Translations under genes and position numbers: made by a program | The notes under the pieces: model-generated | Database searches by the model: none | What the model was told of the DNA's origin: nothing | What the model saw: only the letters and a program-made list of their open reading frames with translations | DNA from: Vineibacter terrae | GTDB taxonomy: Bacteria; Pseudomonadota; Alphaproteobacteria; Reyranellales; Reyranellaceae | DNA: 64,000 nucleotides | NCBI RefSeq assembly: GCF_008039615.1 | Contig: NZ_VDUZ01000002.1 | Span: 1-64,000 of the forward strand | Direction of reading: 5' to 3' | Shown: one piece after another, positions 46,345 to 55,388 of the stretch | How positions within the stretch are numbered: the first letter of the stretch is position 1 | How the letters are laid out: the number at the start of each line of letters is the position of its first letter

Positions 46345-46896
46345 TCACATCATGCCCTGCGGCAGGTCGGCATCGGCGATCAGCGGAAAGCGGCGGGCGT
46401 CAAAGAGCTGATAGTGCCACCATTCATTGCGGTAGAAGTCCCAGCCCGCTGCCGTCATCACACCCAGCAGCAGCAGGCGGTTGCGTTGCGCCTGGATGCC
46501 GACATCCGTGTTGGCGTGGTGCGCCAGGGGCGTGAAATCGTCGAATGGTGTGCCCATGTCCAGCTCGTGCCCCGCGTCGTCGACGAGCGTGAGGTCGACA
46601 GCGACACCGCGCGAATGCGGCGAGCCGCGCCGCGGATCGGCGAGAAAATCCGGATTCGGATCGGCGTCCCACAGCTTCCATTGCGCCTCCGTCGGGCGCA
46701 ACGCATCGAAGATCCGCAGGCGCAGCCCCAGCGGCGCGGCCAGCGCAATCGCCCGCTGCAGATGCTGCGCTGCCGTGCAGTGCAGCCAGCAGCGGGGATT
46801 CCGGTAGATCGGTAGTCCGGTTATGTTGGCCGCCGTCGCGTAGGCCAACGCGATCTCCACGTCGAAGCCTGGTGGCGCAATTTCAACGATATCCAT
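46345..46896 (-). CDS. ddpX: D-alanyl-D-alanine dipeptidase (VanX/DdpX family)
   Basis: 183 residues; a zinc peptidase that hydrolyses D-Ala-D-Ala. The zinc ligands fall in SPHSRGVAVDL (His94, Asp101) and EWWHY (His161), with Glu158 as catalytic base and Arg67 (FDALRPTEAQ) as the transition-state Arg. The small size and cytosolic character match DdpX-type recycling enzymes more than a vancomycin-resistance operon, of which there is no sign. The start codon overlaps that of divergent tsaB. Confidence 0.93.
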   Translation of the reverse strand: MDIVEIAPPGFDVEIALAYATAANITGLPIYRNPRCWLHCTAAQHLQRAIALAAPLGLRLRIFDALRPTEAQWKLWDADPNPDFLADPRRGSPHSRGVAVDLTLVDDAGHELDMGTPFDDFTPLAHHANTDVGIQAQRNRLLLLGVMTAAGWDFYRNEWWHYQLFDARRFPLIADADLPQGMM

Positions 46897-47656
46897 GGAA
46901 CGCACCATGCCCACATCGCCGACGCGACGCCAGCAACCCGTGACCGCACCGACCGTCCTCGCCTTCGACTGCTCAGGCGCGGCCTGCTCGGTTGCCGTTG
47001 CGACGAGAAGCGACGTCGACGAATTGATCGTGCTGGCGCACCGCGAGCAGGTCATGCAGCGCGGCCATGCGGCCGCGTTGGCGCCCATGATCGCAACGAC
47101 GTTGACGGCGGCCGATGTCCGTGCCGCCGACCTCGATCTGATCGCCGTCACCATCGGGCCCGGCAGCTTCACGGGCGCGCGCATCGGCCTGGCCACCGCA
47201 CGCGGCCTTGCCCTGGCGCTCGACGTGCCGGTGGCCGGATTGACGACGATCGACGCGCTTCTCGCCGGCGCGACAGCGATGAGCCAAGAACAATCACAGC
47301 CGCGCCATCGGCGCGTTCTGGCCGCGATCGACACGCATCGCGGCGACTACTATGTCGGCTTCGATGGCGCGTCAGAACTTCTCGTTGCTGACGTGACGCT
47401 GATCGCAATCCGTGCCGCAACGGAATCGGTGCTGGTCGTCGGCGACGGCGCCACGTCGCTGTGTCCTGCCCTGATGCAGCGCGGCGTCGATGCGCTCCCC
47501 GTCCCGGGACCGACGGCACCCGATGCGCGTGTTCTGGCCCGGCTGGCCCTGCGTCACGACGTCGAGCATTGGCGCGTGGCCAACCGCAGGGACGGCATGC
47601 CGCGGCCGCTCTATTTGCGGCCAGCCGACGTCACCTTGCCCAAGGCTGCAGGATGA
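46895..47656 (+). CDS. tsaB: tRNA t6A biosynthesis protein TsaB
   Basis: 253 residues; the inactive Kae1/TsaD-like partner that scaffolds TsaD-TsaE in t6A37 formation. The ASKHA fold is seen in VLAFDCSGAACSVAVA, then MQRGHAAALAPMI and VTIGPGSFTGARIGLATARGLAL. ATG 46895 or 46907 are both possible; the first shares bases with the ddpX start on the other strand. The stop overlaps the rimI start. Confidence 0.95.
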   Translation: MERTMPTSPTRRQQPVTAPTVLAFDCSGAACSVAVATRSDVDELIVLAHREQVMQRGHAAALAPMIATTLTAADVRAADLDLIAVTIGPGSFTGARIGLATARGLALALDVPVAGLTTIDALLAGATAMSQEQSQPRHRRVLAAIDTHRGDYYVGFDGASELLVADVTLIAIRAATESVLVVGDGATSLCPALMQRGVDALPVPGPTAPDARVLARLALRHDVEHWRVANRRDGMPRPLYLRPADVTLPKAAG

Positions 47657-48132
47657 TGATGTCGAGCGTCGTCCGAGCATTGCGCCCGCACGACTGCGCG
47701 ACAGCGGCGGCTCTCCATGCCCGCTGCTTCGATGCCCCTTGGGAACGTCCGTGGAGCGCCGATGCCTTCGGCCGGCTCCTGGCAACACCGGGCTGCTTCG
47801 GGCTAATGCTGATCCTCGACGGTCAGGCAATGGGCATGGCGCTCGCCAGGGTCGCTGCCGACGAAGCCGAGCTGCTCACCATCGGTGTCGCGCCTGATGC
47901 ACGCCGCCGCGGTGGCGCCTCGCAATTGCTGTCGGCGATCGGCCGACGCTGCCGCCGACGTGGGGCGCAAAACATCTTCCTCGAAGTAGCCGAGGACAAT
48001 CCGACAGCGCAGCGTCTTTACCAAAGACATCACTTTGTCGTGGTCGGCCGGCGCAATGCTTATTTCGATCGCGGCCAGCAGGCGCGCGTTGCAGCGCTGA
48101 TCATGCGGCTCGATCTTCAAGGCAAGAATTGA
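47653..48132 (+). CDS. rimI: ribosomal protein S18-alanine N-acetyltransferase RimI
   Basis: 159 residues; a GNAT enzyme that acetylates S18 (and related) N-termini. It starts SSVVRALRPHDCATAAALH and carries ELLTIGVAPDARRRGGASQLLSAI as the acetyl-CoA loop (RRRGGA), then FLEVAEDNPTAQRLYQRHHF. The start overlaps the tsaB stop (ATGA), the usual tsaB-rimI coupling. Confidence 0.92.
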   Translation: MMMSSVVRALRPHDCATAAALHARCFDAPWERPWSADAFGRLLATPGCFGLMLILDGQAMGMALARVAADEAELLTIGVAPDARRRGGASQLLSAIGRRCRRRGAQNIFLEVAEDNPTAQRLYQRHHFVVVGRRNAYFDRGQQARVAALIMRLDLQGKN

Positions 48133-48169
48133 GCGCAAAAAGAAGCTGGACAACTGTCAGATTTCTATC

Positions 48170-48406
48170 TCATGACCGGCGAAGCATCAGCCGATGTATG
48201 CTTGATCCTTCCGCTTCCGGAACAAGTTCCAGGATTTCATGACCTTCGGCACGCGCCGAGCGCGGCACGTTGCGCAGCGGTTCTCCTGCGTTGAGCCGCA
48301 CTCTCAATACTGCGCCGGAAGGCAGCTTCTCGAGCGCCAATTTGACACGCACGAATGTCATGGGACATACGTCGCCGGTGATATCGATGCTGGCTTCCGG
48401 ACTCAT
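48170..48406 (-). CDS. TusA-family sulfurtransferase
   Basis: 78 residues with the single-domain SirA/TusA fold. The conserved Cys lies in DITGDVCPMTFVRVKLALEKL (about residue 14) and carries a persulfide in the family. Such proteins shuttle sulfur for tRNA thiolation, molybdenum cofactor synthesis or oxidation pathways. It is convergent with rimI and diverges from mucR. Confidence 0.93.
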   Translation of the reverse strand: MSPEASIDITGDVCPMTFVRVKLALEKLPSGAVLRVRLNAGEPLRNVPRSARAEGHEILELVPEAEGSSIHRLMLRRS

Positions 48407-48445
48407 TGCATCTACACACTTATTTCTTGATGGCCAAAGTCAAGG

Positions 48446-48474
48446 TTGATCGCTCATCGTGACAGTACTATATG
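48446..48474 (+). promoter_or_regulatory. sigma70-like promoter for mucR
   Basis: TTGATC (48446-48451) and TATATG (48469-48474) are spaced by 17 bp, about 40 bp ahead of the mucR ATG, with an AAGGAAA ribosome site following. MucR/Ros proteins usually repress their own transcription. Confidence 0.58.
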
Positions 48475-48515
48475 CGAACTGTTCAGTAATTTCTGCCGGC
48501 ATATGAAGGAAAAAC

Positions 48516-48944
48516 ATGAGCGAACAAAACAAACCTGACGCGGATCTTCTTACCCTTACGACCCAGATCGTCACCGCGCACGTATCGAACAACACAGTTT
48601 CGGTCGCCGACGTGCAAAAACTCATCGAGCAGGTGCATGCCTCGCTCAGCTCGGTCGGCAACGGCCGCGCCGCGGCCAAGCCTGAGCCTGCGGTTCCGGT
48701 CAGCAAATCCATCAAGCGCGACTATATCGTCTGCCTGGAAGACGGCACCGAGCACAAGATGCTGAAGCGGCACCTGATGAGCGCTTTCGGCATGACGCCG
48801 GAGCAGTATCGCGAGAAGTGGGGCCTGCCGGCCGACTATCCGATGGTCGCGCCGAACTATTCCAAGGTCCGCAGCGCGCTTGCAAAGAAGGTCGGACTGG
48901 GCACAAAGCGCATGCGCGCCCGCGTCGCGCGCGCCAAGCCCTGA
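48516..48944 (+). CDS. mucR: MucR/Ros-family transcriptional regulator
   Basis: 142 residues. The N-terminal region is for oligomerisation (DLLTLTTQIVTAHVSNNTVS). The DNA-binding domain reads YIVCLEDGTEHKMLKRHL, then GMTPEQYREKWGLPADYPMVAPNY, diagnostic for Ros/MucR. The usual zinc ligands are Cys73, Asp76 and His86; the fourth position is Phe91 rather than His, so the zinc site is atypical. Members of this family silence AT-rich DNA and control cell-cycle, exopolysaccharide and virulence genes. Its promoter lies just upstream. Confidence 0.95.
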   Translation: MSEQNKPDADLLTLTTQIVTAHVSNNTVSVADVQKLIEQVHASLSSVGNGRAAAKPEPAVPVSKSIKRDYIVCLEDGTEHKMLKRHLMSAFGMTPEQYREKWGLPADYPMVAPNYSKVRSALAKKVGLGTKRMRARVARAKP

Positions 48945-49108
48945 GGCCCGCCTCAGGCTGTGGAAGCTGTTCGGGACCTGACAGTCAGGACCACTGACCT
49001 GTCCACGACCAGAGGGTTCCGACCACCACCGGAAGGGCTGGCTGGCCCTGTCGCAAACGCTGTATAACGACCGCCATAAGAAGGAAAACAGTCTTGGAGG
49101 CTTTACCG

Positions 49109-49561
49109 GTGCCGGATCAATCGCGCCTCGAGGCGCGCTGCATCGAGAAGGGACTGAAGATGACCGGCCAGCGCCGGGTGATTGCGCGCGTCCTGTCGGA
49201 AGCAACCGATCATCCCGACGTCGAGGCCGTGTATCGTCGCGCCGTCGAGCTTGATCCGAAGATATCCATTGCCACCGTCTATCGCACCGTGCGCCTCTTC
49301 GAGGAGGCCAGCATCATCGAGCGGCACGATTTCCGCGACGGCCGTTCGCGCTACGAAGAACATACCGAGATGCACCACGACCACCTGATCGACATCCAGT
49401 CGGGCCGGGTGATCGAGTTCCAGAATGAGGAAATCGAGCAGCTGCAGCAGGCCATGGCCGAAAAGCTCGGCTACCGCCTGGTCGACCATCGGCTGGAGCT
49501 GTACGCCGTACCGCTCCAGGGAGCCGATTCGGCCAGCCGGCGGAAAAGTCGAAACAAATAG
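49109..49561 (+). CDS. fur: Fur-family metal-responsive regulator
   Basis: About 150 residues. The winged helix is RCIEKGLKMTGQRRVIARVL to ISIATVYRTVRLFEEASIIERHDF. Metal ligands are in RYEEHTEMHHDHLIDIQSGRVIEF and the C-terminal dimerisation strand follows. The C-terminal CxxC structural zinc site is absent, as is usual in alphaproteobacterial Fur, which may sense Mn or Fe (Mur or Fur). GTG 49109 with GGAGG 8 nt upstream is preferred; an alternative TTG is at 49094. Confidence 0.93.
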   Translation: MPDQSRLEARCIEKGLKMTGQRRVIARVLSEATDHPDVEAVYRRAVELDPKISIATVYRTVRLFEEASIIERHDFRDGRSRYEEHTEMHHDHLIDIQSGRVIEFQNEEIEQLQQAMAEKLGYRLVDHRLELYAVPLQGADSASRRKSRNK

Positions 49562-49597
49562 TTGGCCGCGAACCCTAATCCAGTTGATAATGGAGTA

Positions 49598-50437
49598 ATG
49601 ACCAGCGTCGCACTTCGCGCTGCCGCGCTACGTCCGGGCGCAGATGCGTTGCCACCGATCGTGGCTGGCGATTTCGAGGTGCGTTTGGCGCGCAACGACG
49701 CCGAGGTCGAAGCCGCGCAGGAGCTGCGCTACCGGGTGTTTTACGAAGAGATGACCGCCAAGCCGACCCCGGAAATGGCGGCCATGCGGCGTGACTACGA
49801 CGATTTCGACCCCCTGTGCGACCACCTGCTGTTCATCGACAGGCGGCGGCCCGGCCTGTCCGGCATCACGGGGACCTACCGGCTGATCCGCAGGTCCGCC
49901 GCCGCCAAGCGCGGCAGCTTCTATTCCGTGTCCGAATATGACGTCCAGGCCCTGATCGACTGGCCGGGTGAGATCCTGGAGCTGGGCCGCTCGTGCGTCG
50001 ATGCCTCGGCGCGCAGCATGCCGGCGATGCAGCTGATGTGGCGCGGCATCGCCACCTACGTCTTCCACTACGACATCGAGATCATGTTCGGCTGCGCCAG
50101 CCTGCCGGGAACCGACCTGAATCGCCTGGCACTGCCCCTTTCCTACCTGGCGCAGAACCATCTGGCGCCGTCGGAGCTGCGGGCCCGCGCCCTGCCGTCC
50201 CGCTACGTCGACATGAGCATCCTGCCGCCCGGCTCCTATGACCTGCGGGCCGCCGAACGGCTGGTGCCGCCTCTCATCAAAGGCTATCTGCGGCTGGGCG
50301 GCTTCGTCGGCGACGGCGCCGTGATCGACCAGCAGTTCGATACGACCGATGTCTGCATCGTGGTCAAGACCGACCTGATCACCGAGAAATACTATCGCCA
50401 CTACGAGCGCGTTGCGCGCGAGACGGGAGCCATATAG
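49598..50437 (+). CDS. olsB: ornithine-acyl-ACP N-acyltransferase (OlsB-like)
   Basis: About 279 residues; a GNAT-related acyltransferase that forms lyso-ornithine lipid from ornithine and 3-hydroxyacyl-ACP. Family blocks are VRLARNDAEVEAAQELRYRVF, then DYDDFDPLCDHLLFID and ILELGRSCVDASAR, plus a C-terminal GDGAVIDQQFDTTDVCIVV. It is followed by an olsA-like gene, forming the olsBA pair. ATG 49598 is chosen; TTG 49562 directly after the fur stop is also open. Confidence 0.9.
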   Translation: MTSVALRAAALRPGADALPPIVAGDFEVRLARNDAEVEAAQELRYRVFYEEMTAKPTPEMAAMRRDYDDFDPLCDHLLFIDRRRPGLSGITGTYRLIRRSAAAKRGSFYSVSEYDVQALIDWPGEILELGRSCVDASARSMPAMQLMWRGIATYVFHYDIEIMFGCASLPGTDLNRLALPLSYLAQNHLAPSELRARALPSRYVDMSILPPGSYDLRAAERLVPPLIKGYLRLGGFVGDGAVIDQQFDTTDVCIVVKTDLITEKYYRHYERVARETGAI

Positions 50438-50478
50438 TCGACGTGCTCGACGTTTTGCCGGTTCATCGCCCCTGATCC

Positions 50479-51294
50479 ATGTCCATCGGTTCCCCTACCC
50501 GCGGCTTCATCCGCCTGTTTCTGTACGCTCTGTGGACCTTGCCGATAATGCCGCTCCAGTTCGTGGCGGTGTTGCTGCGCATCCGTCCGCTCTATCGCTG
50601 GCTGCCGGTGATCTATCATCGGGTCGTCTGCTATATCCTCGGCATCCGGATCGAGGTCTACGGCCAGCCGTCACACGCCACGCCGACCTTGTTTGTCGGC
50701 AATCACGTCTCATACCTCGACGTCGAGGTCCTGTCGTCCATCCTGCCCGTGTCGTTCATCGCCAAGTCGGAGGTCGCGAGCTGGCCGTTCTTCGGCTGGC
50801 TGGCCCGGCTGCAGCGCACCGTCTTCATCGAGCGGCGCCAGCGGGCCACCGGCAAAGGCCGCGATGGCATCCAGCGGCGGCTCGATGCCGGCGACGACCT
50901 GGTGCTGTTCGCGGAAGGCACCAGCGGCGACGGCACACGCGTGCTGCCGTTCCGCAGCGCGCTGCTGGGCGCCACGCAGATGCGGCACGGCCGCGAGCCG
51001 GTGCCGGTGCAGCCGTTCACCATTGCCTATGCCCGGCTCGATGGCATCCCCGTCGGCCGGTTGTGCCGGCCTTTCTTCGCCTGGTTCGGCGACATGGAGC
51101 TGGCACCGCACCTGTGGAACATGATGGCGATGGGGGAAGTGGCCGCGATCGTCGTGTTCCACGACTCCGTGGACATCGATCGGCTGGGCGACCGCAAGAA
51201 GCTGAGCGAGCATTGCTTCCGTACCGTTTCCCGGTCGATGCAGTCGATCAACCGCGGGCGCTACGACGAACTGCCGCCGCCGGCCGCCGCATAG
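50479..51294 (+). CDS. olsA: 1-acyl-sn-glycerol-3-phosphate / lyso-ornithine lipid acyltransferase
   Basis: 271 residues; a PlsC-type membrane acyltransferase. The catalytic motif is NHVSYLD (NHx4D form, about residue 75), followed by FIERRQRATGKGRDG and LFAEGTSGDGTRVLPF. A hydrophobic segment near the N-terminus anchors it. Neighbouring olsB suggests O-acylation of lyso-ornithine lipid, but general lysophosphatidate acylation is also possible. Confidence 0.9.
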   Translation: MSIGSPTRGFIRLFLYALWTLPIMPLQFVAVLLRIRPLYRWLPVIYHRVVCYILGIRIEVYGQPSHATPTLFVGNHVSYLDVEVLSSILPVSFIAKSEVASWPFFGWLARLQRTVFIERRQRATGKGRDGIQRRLDAGDDLVLFAEGTSGDGTRVLPFRSALLGATQMRHGREPVPVQPFTIAYARLDGIPVGRLCRPFFAWFGDMELAPHLWNMMAMGEVAAIVVFHDSVDIDRLGDRKKLSEHCFRTVSRSMQSINRGRYDELPPPAAA

Positions 51295-51393
51295 GCAGGC
51301 CGCCGGCGGCGACTCGACCGGCCACGGGGCTGGTGATAGAAAGCGCGCGGATTTGGGCGAATCCGTCGCCCTGACAGCAACTTGAAAAGCTCG

Positions 51394-52833
51394 ATGACCG
51401 AGGCGCCGACGGCACGCAAGAAAGGACTATTCATCCGCACCTATGGCTGCCAGATGAATGTCTACGATTCGGAGCGCATGGCTGACGTCCTGAGGCCATT
51501 GGGCTACGCGCCGGCATCGACGCCCGACGATGCCGACATGGTGATCGTCAACACCTGCCACATCCGGGAAAAGGCTTCCGAGAAGGTGTTCTCGGAGCTC
51601 GGGCGCCTGCGCGACCTCAAGACGCAGAAGCGGCAGGCCGGCGACGACCTGGTGATCGCCGTGGCCGGCTGCGTCGCCCAGGCCGAAGGTGCCGAGATCA
51701 TGCGCCGCCAGCCGGCAGTCGATATCGTGGTTGGCCCGCAGGCCTATCACCGCCTTCCCGAGATGGTCGCGCGCGCGGCGCGGGCTGCCGCCAGCCGGCG
51801 GCCCGGCACCATGAAAGGCGCCGGTGTGCTCGACACCGAGTTCCCGATCGAGCCCAAGTTCGATCATCTGCCGGCCCCGACGACGGTGAGCGGCGGCAGC
51901 GCCTTCGTGTCGGCGCAGGAGGGATGCGACAAATTCTGCACGTTCTGCGTCGTGCCCTACACGCGCGGTGCCGAGTATTCGCGTCCTGCCGCCGCAGTCA
52001 TCGCCGAAGCGCGCGGGCTCGTCGCGGCCGGCGCCCGCGAGATCACGCTGCTGGGGCAGAACGTCAACGCCTGGCACGGCGCTGCCCCCGACGGCTCGAC
52101 CTGGACGCTGGCCCGCCTGATCGCCGCGCTGGCCGAAATCGAGGGGCTGGCCCGCATCCGGTACACCACCTCGCACCCGCGCGACATGGACGCGGCTCTG
52201 ATCGCGGCGCACCGCGACGTGCCGGCCCTGATGCCCTATCTCCACCTGCCGGTGCAGTCGGGCGCCGATCGGGTGCTCGAAGCCATGAACCGCGGTCACG
52301 GCCGCGACCACTACCTGCGGCTCGTCGATCAGCTGCGCGCGGCGCGGCCGGACATGGCGCTGTCGACTGATATCATCGTCGGCTTCCCGGGCGAGACCGA
52401 CAGCGATTTCGACGACACGATGCGCCTGGTGCGCGAGGTCGGCTTCGCTGCCGCCTTCTCCTTCAAGTACAGCGCCCGCCCCGGCACGCCGGCCGCGATG
52501 ATGGCGCGGCAGGTGCCCGAAGCGGTTCGCGACGCGCGCCTGCAGGCGCTGCAGGCGCTGCTGGGCGAGCAGCAGCGCCGCTTCAACGCGACGTTGGTGG
52601 GACATACGGTGCCGGTGCTGTTCCAGGAGTCCGGCCGCAAGCCCGGACAATTGCTGGGCAAGTCGCCGTGGCTGCAATCGGTGCATGCCGACGGCGACGC
52701 CCGGCTGCTGGGCCAGATCGTCGATGTCCGCATTGTCGCGGCGCACGCCGTGAGCCTGTCGGGCGAGATTGTCGTCGGCGACTTCGCCTCGACGCGCACC
52801 GCCGCTGCCAAGCCGATCGAGGTAGCGGCATGA
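51394..52833 (+). CDS. miaB: tRNA i6A37 methylthiotransferase MiaB
   Basis: About 479 residues; a radical-SAM enzyme converting i6A37 to ms2i6A37. MTTase-domain Cys lie in [24 protein letters not shown] and [10 protein letters not shown]. The radical-SAM motif is [22 protein letters not shown] domain completes the protein ([19 protein letters not shown]). ATG 51394 is preferred over TTG 51382. The phoH start overlaps its stop (ATGA). With MtaB (22635) the cell encodes both methylthiotransferases. Confidence 0.97.
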   Translation: MTEAPTARKKGLFIRTYGCQMNVYDSERMADVLRPLGYAPASTPDDADMVIVNTCHIREKASEKVFSELGRLRDLKTQKRQAGDDLVIAVAGCVAQAEGAEIMRRQPAVDIVVGPQAYHRLPEMVARAARAAASRRPGTMKGAGVLDTEFPIEPKFDHLPAPTTVSGGSAFVSAQEGCDKFCTFCVVPYTRGAEYSRPAAAVIAEARGLVAAGAREITLLGQNVNAWHGAAPDGSTWTLARLIAALAEIEGLARIRYTTSHPRDMDAALIAAHRDVPALMPYLHLPVQSGADRVLEAMNRGHGRDHYLRLVDQLRAARPDMALSTDIIVGFPGETDSDFDDTMRLVREVGFAAAFSFKYSARPGTPAAMMARQVPEAVRDARLQALQALLGEQQRRFNATLVGHTVPVLFQESGRKPGQLLGKSPWLQSVHADGDARLLGQIVDVRIVAAHAVSLSGEIVVGDFASTRTAAAKPIEVAA

Positions 52834-53834
52834 GCGACGTCAGCGGCGTGAGCAGCGGCGCGCGCGCCGCCGATGTGCGGCGGCTCACCTTCGATGACAA
52901 CGCGTTGCTGCCGGCGCTCTATGGCCAGCACGATCGGCATCTCGTGCGCATCGAGCAGCTTCTGGGCGTGCAGCTGAGCTCGCGCGGCAACCAGATCGCC
53001 ATTTCGGGCGGAGCCGACGAGACGGCGCTGGCACGGGCGGCCTTGCTGGCCCTGTACGAGCGGCTCAAGCGCGGCCAGCTCGTCGACCAGGCCGAGGTCG
53101 ATGCTGCCGTCCGCTTCGCCCGTGTCGGCGCCGATTCCCGGCCCGCCGACGCGCATGCCATCCGCACGCGCAAGCGCGTGATCCAGCCGCGCTCGCCAAC
53201 CCAGCGCGAATATGTCGAGGCCATCCGCGAACGCGATCTGGTGTTCGGCCTCGGCCCGGCCGGCACCGGCAAGACCTATCTTGCCGTGACCATGGCGGTG
53301 TCGATGCTGCTGGCCGGCACGGTCGAGCGCATCGTGCTGTCGCGGCCGGCGGTGGAAGCCGGCGAGCGCCTCGGCTTCCTGCCCGGCGACATGAAGGAGA
53401 AGGTCGACCCCTATCTGCGGCCGCTCTACGACGCCTTGCACGACATGCTGCCGGCCGACCAGATCGCCAACCGCCTGGCCGCCGGCGACATCGAGGTGGC
53501 GCCGCTGGCGTTCATGCGCGGCCGCACGCTGGCCCATGCCTTCGTGATCCTCGACGAGGCCCAGAACACCTCGGCGATGCAGATGAAGATGTTCCTGACC
53601 CGGCTCGGCGAAGGCGCACGCATGGTCGTCACGGGTGACCTGACGCAGGTCGATCTGCCGTCCGGCGTGCCGTCAGGCCTGCGCGACGCGATCGAGACGC
53701 TGAGCGGCGTCGAGGGTATTCGCTTCGTACATTTCACCGATCGTGACGTCGTGCGCCATGATCTGGTTGCGCGCATCGTGAGGGCTTACGACGCTCGCGA
53801 TGGCCGCGAGGCACAACGCAAGCCCAGGCTGTGA
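52830..53834 (+). CDS. PhoH-like ATPase (YbeZ)
   Basis: 334 residues: an N-terminal domain that may bind RNA (about 15-100), then a P-loop ATPase with [15 protein letters not shown] (Walker A), [20 protein letters not shown] and [21 protein letters not shown] (Walker B). YbeZ partners YbeY, the ribosome-associated RNase encoded immediately downstream. Start overlaps the miaB stop by 4 nt. Confidence 0.95.
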   Translation: MSDVSGVSSGARAADVRRLTFDDNALLPALYGQHDRHLVRIEQLLGVQLSSRGNQIAISGGADETALARAALLALYERLKRGQLVDQAEVDAAVRFARVGADSRPADAHAIRTRKRVIQPRSPTQREYVEAIRERDLVFGLGPAGTGKTYLAVTMAVSMLLAGTVERIVLSRPAVEAGERLGFLPGDMKEKVDPYLRPLYDALHDMLPADQIANRLAAGDIEVAPLAFMRGRTLAHAFVILDEAQNTSAMQMKMFLTRLGEGARMVVTGDLTQVDLPSGVPSGLRDAIETLSGVEGIRFVHFTDRDVVRHDLVARIVRAYDARDGREAQRKPRL

Positions 53835-53887
53835 CAACGGCGAAGGGGCAGAGGCACGCGACGCGGCTGACGGCGCCCAAGGCCGTC

Positions 53888-54364
53888 ATGTCCGCAACGA
53901 TCGATATCGATATCCAGGACCGGCTTTGGCTGGCGCAGCTGCGCACGGCGCGCGCCATCTGCCGCCGCGCCGCGCAAGCCGCTCTTCATGAGGCGCCGCG
54001 GCGCCCGAAGACCGCCGCCGTGCTGGTGATCGCGCTGGCCGGCGACGCTGCGGTCCGCGCGCTGAACCGCGACTTCCGCCACAAGGACAAGCCCACCAAC
54101 GTGCTGTCGTTCCCGGCCGATGCGCGCGCCACCCTGCCCGGCCAGCCACGCTTCCTCGGCGACATCGTGCTGGCCCGGCAGACCGTCGCCCGCGAAGCCA
54201 GGGCGCAGCGCAAACGGTTCGCCGATCACCTGACGCATCTCGTGGTGCACGGCACCTTGCATCTGCTGGACTATGATCACGAGGTCGAAGCCCAGGCCCA
54301 GCGCATGGAGGCGCTGGAGGTCCGCATCCTCGCCGGCCTGGGCGTGGCCGATCCGTATGCGTAG
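53888..54364 (+). CDS. ybeY: endoribonuclease YbeY
   Basis: About 158 residues; a zinc-dependent RNase for 16S rRNA 3'-end processing and ribosome quality control. The metal-binding motif reads HGTLHLLDYDH (His121, His125 and His131). The conserved Gly of HGxLHLxGYDH is Asp here (position 128), a small departure. FRHKDKPTNVLSFPAD is the other family block. ATG 53888 is chosen; a GTG at 53831 overlapping the phoH stop is an in-frame alternative. It ends this conserved operon; the corC and lnt genes that often follow are absent. Confidence 0.93.
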   Translation: MSATIDIDIQDRLWLAQLRTARAICRRAAQAALHEAPRRPKTAAVLVIALAGDAAVRALNRDFRHKDKPTNVLSFPADARATLPGQPRFLGDIVLARQTVAREARAQRKRFADHLTHLVVHGTLHLLDYDHEVEAQAQRMEALEVRILAGLGVADPYA

Positions 54365-54418
54365 GCGCCATCACCATTCATCGCTGGCGATTTGATCCTC
54401 GGAAGACAAGACGTTGCC

Positions 54419-54506
54419 TGTCATCCCGAGCGCAGCGAGGGATCTCCTGCGGCAAGGCGCACGGTGCGCCATTCGCGGGAGATCCCTCGCTGCGCTCGGG
54501 ATGACA
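54419..54506. repeat. palindromic intergenic repeat, copy 10 (near consensus)
   Basis: An 88-bp copy very close to the consensus: TGTCATCCCGAGCGCAGCGA, interior CTGCGGCAAGGCGCACGGTG, then CTCGCTGCGCTCGGGATGACA. It lies between convergent ybeY and the aldo/keto reductase gene, at the point where alphaproteobacterial gene order breaks. Confidence 0.93.
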
Positions 54507-54540
54507 TGTAACCCCGTCGATGGTCGCTTGGCGCAGCGGC

Positions 54541-55377
54541 TCAAACGATCGGCAGCGAGCGCTTGTTGCGCGGCGGCGGAAAGGCGCGGTCGAGCTCGGC
54601 AAGATCAGCGTCCGTGAGCTTCACCTTCAGCGCCGCGAAATTCTCGCTCAGGCGCCCCTTGTCGGCCGATTTCGGGATCGCCACCACGCCGGGCAGCTGC
54701 AGCAGCCAGGCCAACGCGATCTGCGCCGGCGTGGCGCCATGACGATCGGCAATCGCCTTCAGCGTCCGGTCGCGCGCCAGCGGTCCCTGGTCGAACGGCG
54801 AGTAGGCCATCAGCGGCATCCTGCGCTGCCGCATCCAGGGCAGCAGATCGAACTCCACGCCGCGGCGCGCCAGGTTGAACATCACCTGATTGGCGGCGCA
54901 GCGGCCGCCATCCTTCTCGTCCCAGGACTGCAGATCGTCGACGTCGAAGTTGCTGACGCCCCAGTCGCCGATCTTGCCGTCGTCCTTCAGCTTCTGGAAC
55001 GCAGCGATCGTCTCCTCGAACGGCACGCTGCCGATCCAATGCAGCAGGTAGAGGTCGATGCGCTCGATGCGGAGCCGCTTCAGGCTGCGCTCGCAGGCCG
55101 CCACCGCGCCGCGCCGCGAGGCGTTGTGCGGGTAGACCTTGCTGACGATGAAGAGGCCGTCGCGGCGGCCGGCAATCGCATCCGCGATCGCCTCCTCGGC
55201 GCCGCCGTCGCCGTACATCTCCGCGGTGTCGATCAGGGTGAACCCCAGATCCACACCGTGGCGAATGGCGTCGGTCTCGTCCTTGCGCCGGCGCCGATCC
55301 TCGCCCATGCGCCACGTGCCGATCCCGAAGGTCGGCATGCGTGCGCCGGATGGCAGCTCCACGGTCGGAATCGTCAT
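54541..55377 (-). CDS. aldo/keto reductase
   Basis: About 278 residues; a TIM-barrel NADPH oxidoreductase. The catalytic tetrad is visible as Asp and Tyr in TLIDTAEMYGDGGAEE, Lys in IVSKVYPHNA and His in LYLLHWIGS. C-terminal AIPKSADKGRLSENF is the NADPH-binding loop. The substrate is unknown. The ATG at 55377 is preferred over a GTG three codons earlier. It lies 11 bp after the Rrf2 gene and may be in its operon. Confidence 0.92.
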   Translation of the reverse strand: MTIPTVELPSGARMPTFGIGTWRMGEDRRRRKDETDAIRHGVDLGFTLIDTAEMYGDGGAEEAIADAIAGRRDGLFIVSKVYPHNASRRGAVAACERSLKRLRIERIDLYLLHWIGSVPFEETIAAFQKLKDDGKIGDWGVSNFDVDDLQSWDEKDGGRCAANQVMFNLARRGVEFDLLPWMRQRRMPLMAYSPFDQGPLARDRTLKAIADRHGATPAQIALAWLLQLPGVVAIPKSADKGRLSENFAALKVKLTDADLAELDRAFPPPRNKRSLPIV

Positions 55378-55388
55378 GGCAGGCACCG

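Noticed and set aside
46345-46896. Vancomycin-resistance cluster suggested by the VanX-like dipeptidase
   Set aside because: No VanH, VanA ligase or VanRS genes nearby; single DdpX-type dipeptidases are common in Gram-negative bacteria.
48146-48500. Short plus-strand frame opposite tusA
   Set aside because: The minus-strand TusA match is exact to family signatures; the opposite frame has no resemblance.
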